From PALSA-350 sp963794165 (lineage in GTDB: Bacteria > Acidobacteriota > Terriglobia > Terriglobales > Acidobacteriaceae): a stretch of DNA of 64,000 nucleotides. Shown one piece after another: positions 62,761 through 64,000 of the stretch; positions within the stretch are counted from its first letter, which is position 1, and each line of letters begins with the position of its first letter. The stretch spans positions 434,001 through 498,000 of the forward strand of contig CAWCCT010000007.1 in the NCBI GenBank assembly GCA_963794165.1, given 5' to 3'. Both the position numbers and the translations under genes were made by a program. The notes under the pieces are model-generated. The model saw only the letters and a list, made by a program, of their open reading frames with translations. It was not told where the DNA came from and did not search any database.

Positions 62761-64000
62761 TTGGATAAGCTAGCGTTCCAACCTTCGCGTGTTGTGATTG
62801 CGCCAAGCCCATCGCGCCCCGAACTTACTCTACGGGAAGTTGGAACGATGCTGGTGCGCCGCCGTGCGATCATCTACACGAGTCTTGCCGCGTTCTTTCT
62901 GTTCGCGATTCTGGCTCTCCTTTTTTCCACTCGGCGCTACAAGTCGGTGGGTGAGATCGAAGTCCAGAAGGAGTCCAATAATTCCCTGGGCATCCAGACG
63001 GATAGTGCAGACGCTCCCTCCGATGCACTCGAAGTCAACATGATCATCCAGACCCAGGCGAAGATCCTGCAGTCTGACTCGCTTGCACTGCGAGTCATCG
63101 AAGAGCTTCACCTCGAGCAAACGGAGGATTATAAGCAGAAATGGTCTCCTGTTGGTTGGGTTCTCGGGCTTTTCAATCCCGCTTCCAAGCCTGATCCCAA
63201 GGGCGCATCTCTGGAGGACTCGCCTCACCGGCGGGCGCGGGTGCTGAAAGTATTTCACCGCAAGCTGACCGTGAAACCGGTGGCCGGAACGCGGCTGATC
63301 GACGTGGAGTTTCTCAATCCTGATCCGCAGCTCACGGCGGCGGTAGTGAACCACCTGCTGCAAGGCCTGATCGAGAAGGGTTTCCAGGCGCGTTATGACG
63401 CAACCATCCAGGCGTCGTCGTGGCTGGGCTCGCAGCTGAACGATCTGCGCAACAAGACGCAGCAACTGCAAGCAAAAGTGGTAAAGCTTCAACAAGAGTC
63501 GGGTGTCTTTGCTCTCGGGGAGGTCGATCGCGAGGGCAGGGACCAGGTCTATAGCCCGACACTTGAGAAGCTTCAAATGGCAACGCAGGCCGAAGCGCAA
63601 GCGCAGTCGAACCGCATCCTGAAGGGTGCGATCAACGAAGTGGTGAAAGGCGGCAACCCCGAGCTGATCTCGGGGCTAGCTGGAAATAGTCTCACCGGGG
63701 CTTCTTCCACTGCGATCGGCACTTCTCTCAATTTGATTCAGAACCTTCGTTTGCAAGAGGCAACTCTGCAGGGGCAACTGCAGGAAGTCTCCGCTAAGTT
63801 CGGTCCAGCCTATCCCAAGCTGGCCGAGATGCAGGGCAACCTAAATGCCATGCAGCAAGCGATCCTGGCGGAGGTGGACCGGGTCGCGAAGCGCGCCCAA
63901 AACGACTTCACGGTTGCCCAGCAGACCGAGGAAAAAACGCGTCGGGACTTCCTTGTGGATAAGAGCGAAGCGGAGGCCCTCAACAATAAAACGATCGAAT
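62761..64000 (+). CDS. Wzz/GumC-like polysaccharide chain-length protein, N-terminal part
   Basis: Open from TTG 62761 (GGAGG seven bases upstream) to the end of the window, 413 codons with no stop. The Wzz-type N-terminus has ELTLREVGTMLVRRR and a membrane helix IIYTSLAAFFLFAILALLF. A periplasmic region follows with VNMIIQTQAKILQSDSLALR and a long coiled coil (about 230-400; QQLQAKVVKLQQES, EVSAKFGPAYPKLAEMQ). A C-terminal kinase domain, if present, lies outside. It is a second co-polymerase beside 44544-46754, intact in contrast to the block before it, and would belong to the plus-strand assembly operon. Confidence 0.85.
   Translation, partial: MDKLAFQPSRVVIAPSPSRPELTLREVGTMLVRRRAIIYTSLAAFFLFAILALLFSTRRYKSVGEIEVQKESNNSLGIQTDSADAPSDALEVNMIIQTQAKILQSDSLALRVIEELHLEQTEDYKQKWSPVGWVLGLFNPASKPDPKGASLEDSPHRRARVLKVFHRKLTVKPVAGTRLIDVEFLNPDPQLTAAVVNHLLQGLIEKGFQARYDATIQASSWLGSQLNDLRNKTQQLQAKVVKLQQESGVFALGEVDREGRDQVYSPTLEKLQMATQAEAQAQSNRILKGAINEVVKGGNPELISGLAGNSLTGASSTAIGTSLNLIQNLRLQEATLQGQLQEVSAKFGPAYPKLAEMQGNLNAMQQAILAEVDRVAKRAQNDFTVAQQTEEKTRRDFLVDKSEAEALNNKTIE

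Noticed and set aside
62830..63600. 256-codon open frame on the minus strand at the right end
   Set aside because: It is antisense to the Wzz/GumC-like gene, which has a ribosome binding site, a membrane helix and a coiled coil; the antisense product is not recognisable.
1..64000. CRISPR arrays, tRNA or rRNA genes
   Set aside because: No regularly spaced direct repeats and no clover-leaf or rRNA sequence were seen; the repeats present are palindromic and irregularly spaced.

Overview
The window reads as a chromosomal segment of an acidobacterium, most likely in the Terriglobia. This is inferred from gene content, not from a marker gene. It carries a very large Oar-like TonB receptor with an N-terminal carboxypeptidase-regulatory domain, a CRTAC1/ASPIC-UnbV protein next to a TPR protein, a GH79 enzyme of the Acidobacterium beta-glucuronidase type, and many palindromic intergenic repeats. 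I saw no rRNA, tRNA or CRISPR array.

Region 1 (1-11.4 kb) is a carbohydrate-uptake locus. It holds the end of a Gfo/Idh/MocA oxidoreductase, a ROK repressor, a double-SIS phosphosugar protein, an MFS sugar porter and a ROK sugar kinase. A cupin, a LacI-type regulator and the TonB receptor follow. Between the last two lie two exactly inverted 12-bp LacI-type operators, 285 bp apart. Region 2 (11.9-18.0 kb, minus strand) is an exported-protein and glycosidase group: CRTAC1, TPR, GH51 arabinofuranosidase and a DUF2961/GH172 enzyme. Non-coding palindromic repeats surround it.

Region 3 (18-64 kb) is a surface-polysaccharide supercluster. The minus-strand operon at 27.6-16.8 kb encodes a UDP-GlcNAc 2-epimerase, a DegT aminotransferase, a Gfo/Idh/MocA dehydrogenase, a left-handed beta-helix acetyltransferase, a glutamine-dependent amidotransferase of the asparagine synthase family and a priming sugar-phosphate transferase. 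Together these look like a route to a 2,3-diacetamido uronic acid that may be amidated. A second asparagine-synthase paralogue and an O-antigen ligase/polymerase run the other way. Further on come three methyltransferases, an IS30-family insertion, a second ligase/polymerase, an MDR/Gfo fusion oxidoreductase, a heparinase-like protein, glycosyltransferases, a Wzc-type tyrosine kinase, a Wza-type export protein and TPR proteins.

From about 49.9 to 62.7 kb the genes are a flippase, a second priming transferase, GH79, GT4, WecG/TagA-type GT26, GH10, GT2, two GT4 and an acyltransferase. Every one is broken by at least one frame disruption: I count about 23 shifts and one nonsense codon, densest at 57.2-59.8 kb. 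No gene in the first 49.6 kb is broken, and neither is the GumC/Wzz-like gene that runs off the right edge. Catalytic motifs survive in every fragment, so this is either very recent decay or locally poor consensus sequence. The repeated sets of priming, polymerisation and export genes suggest two polysaccharide systems side by side.
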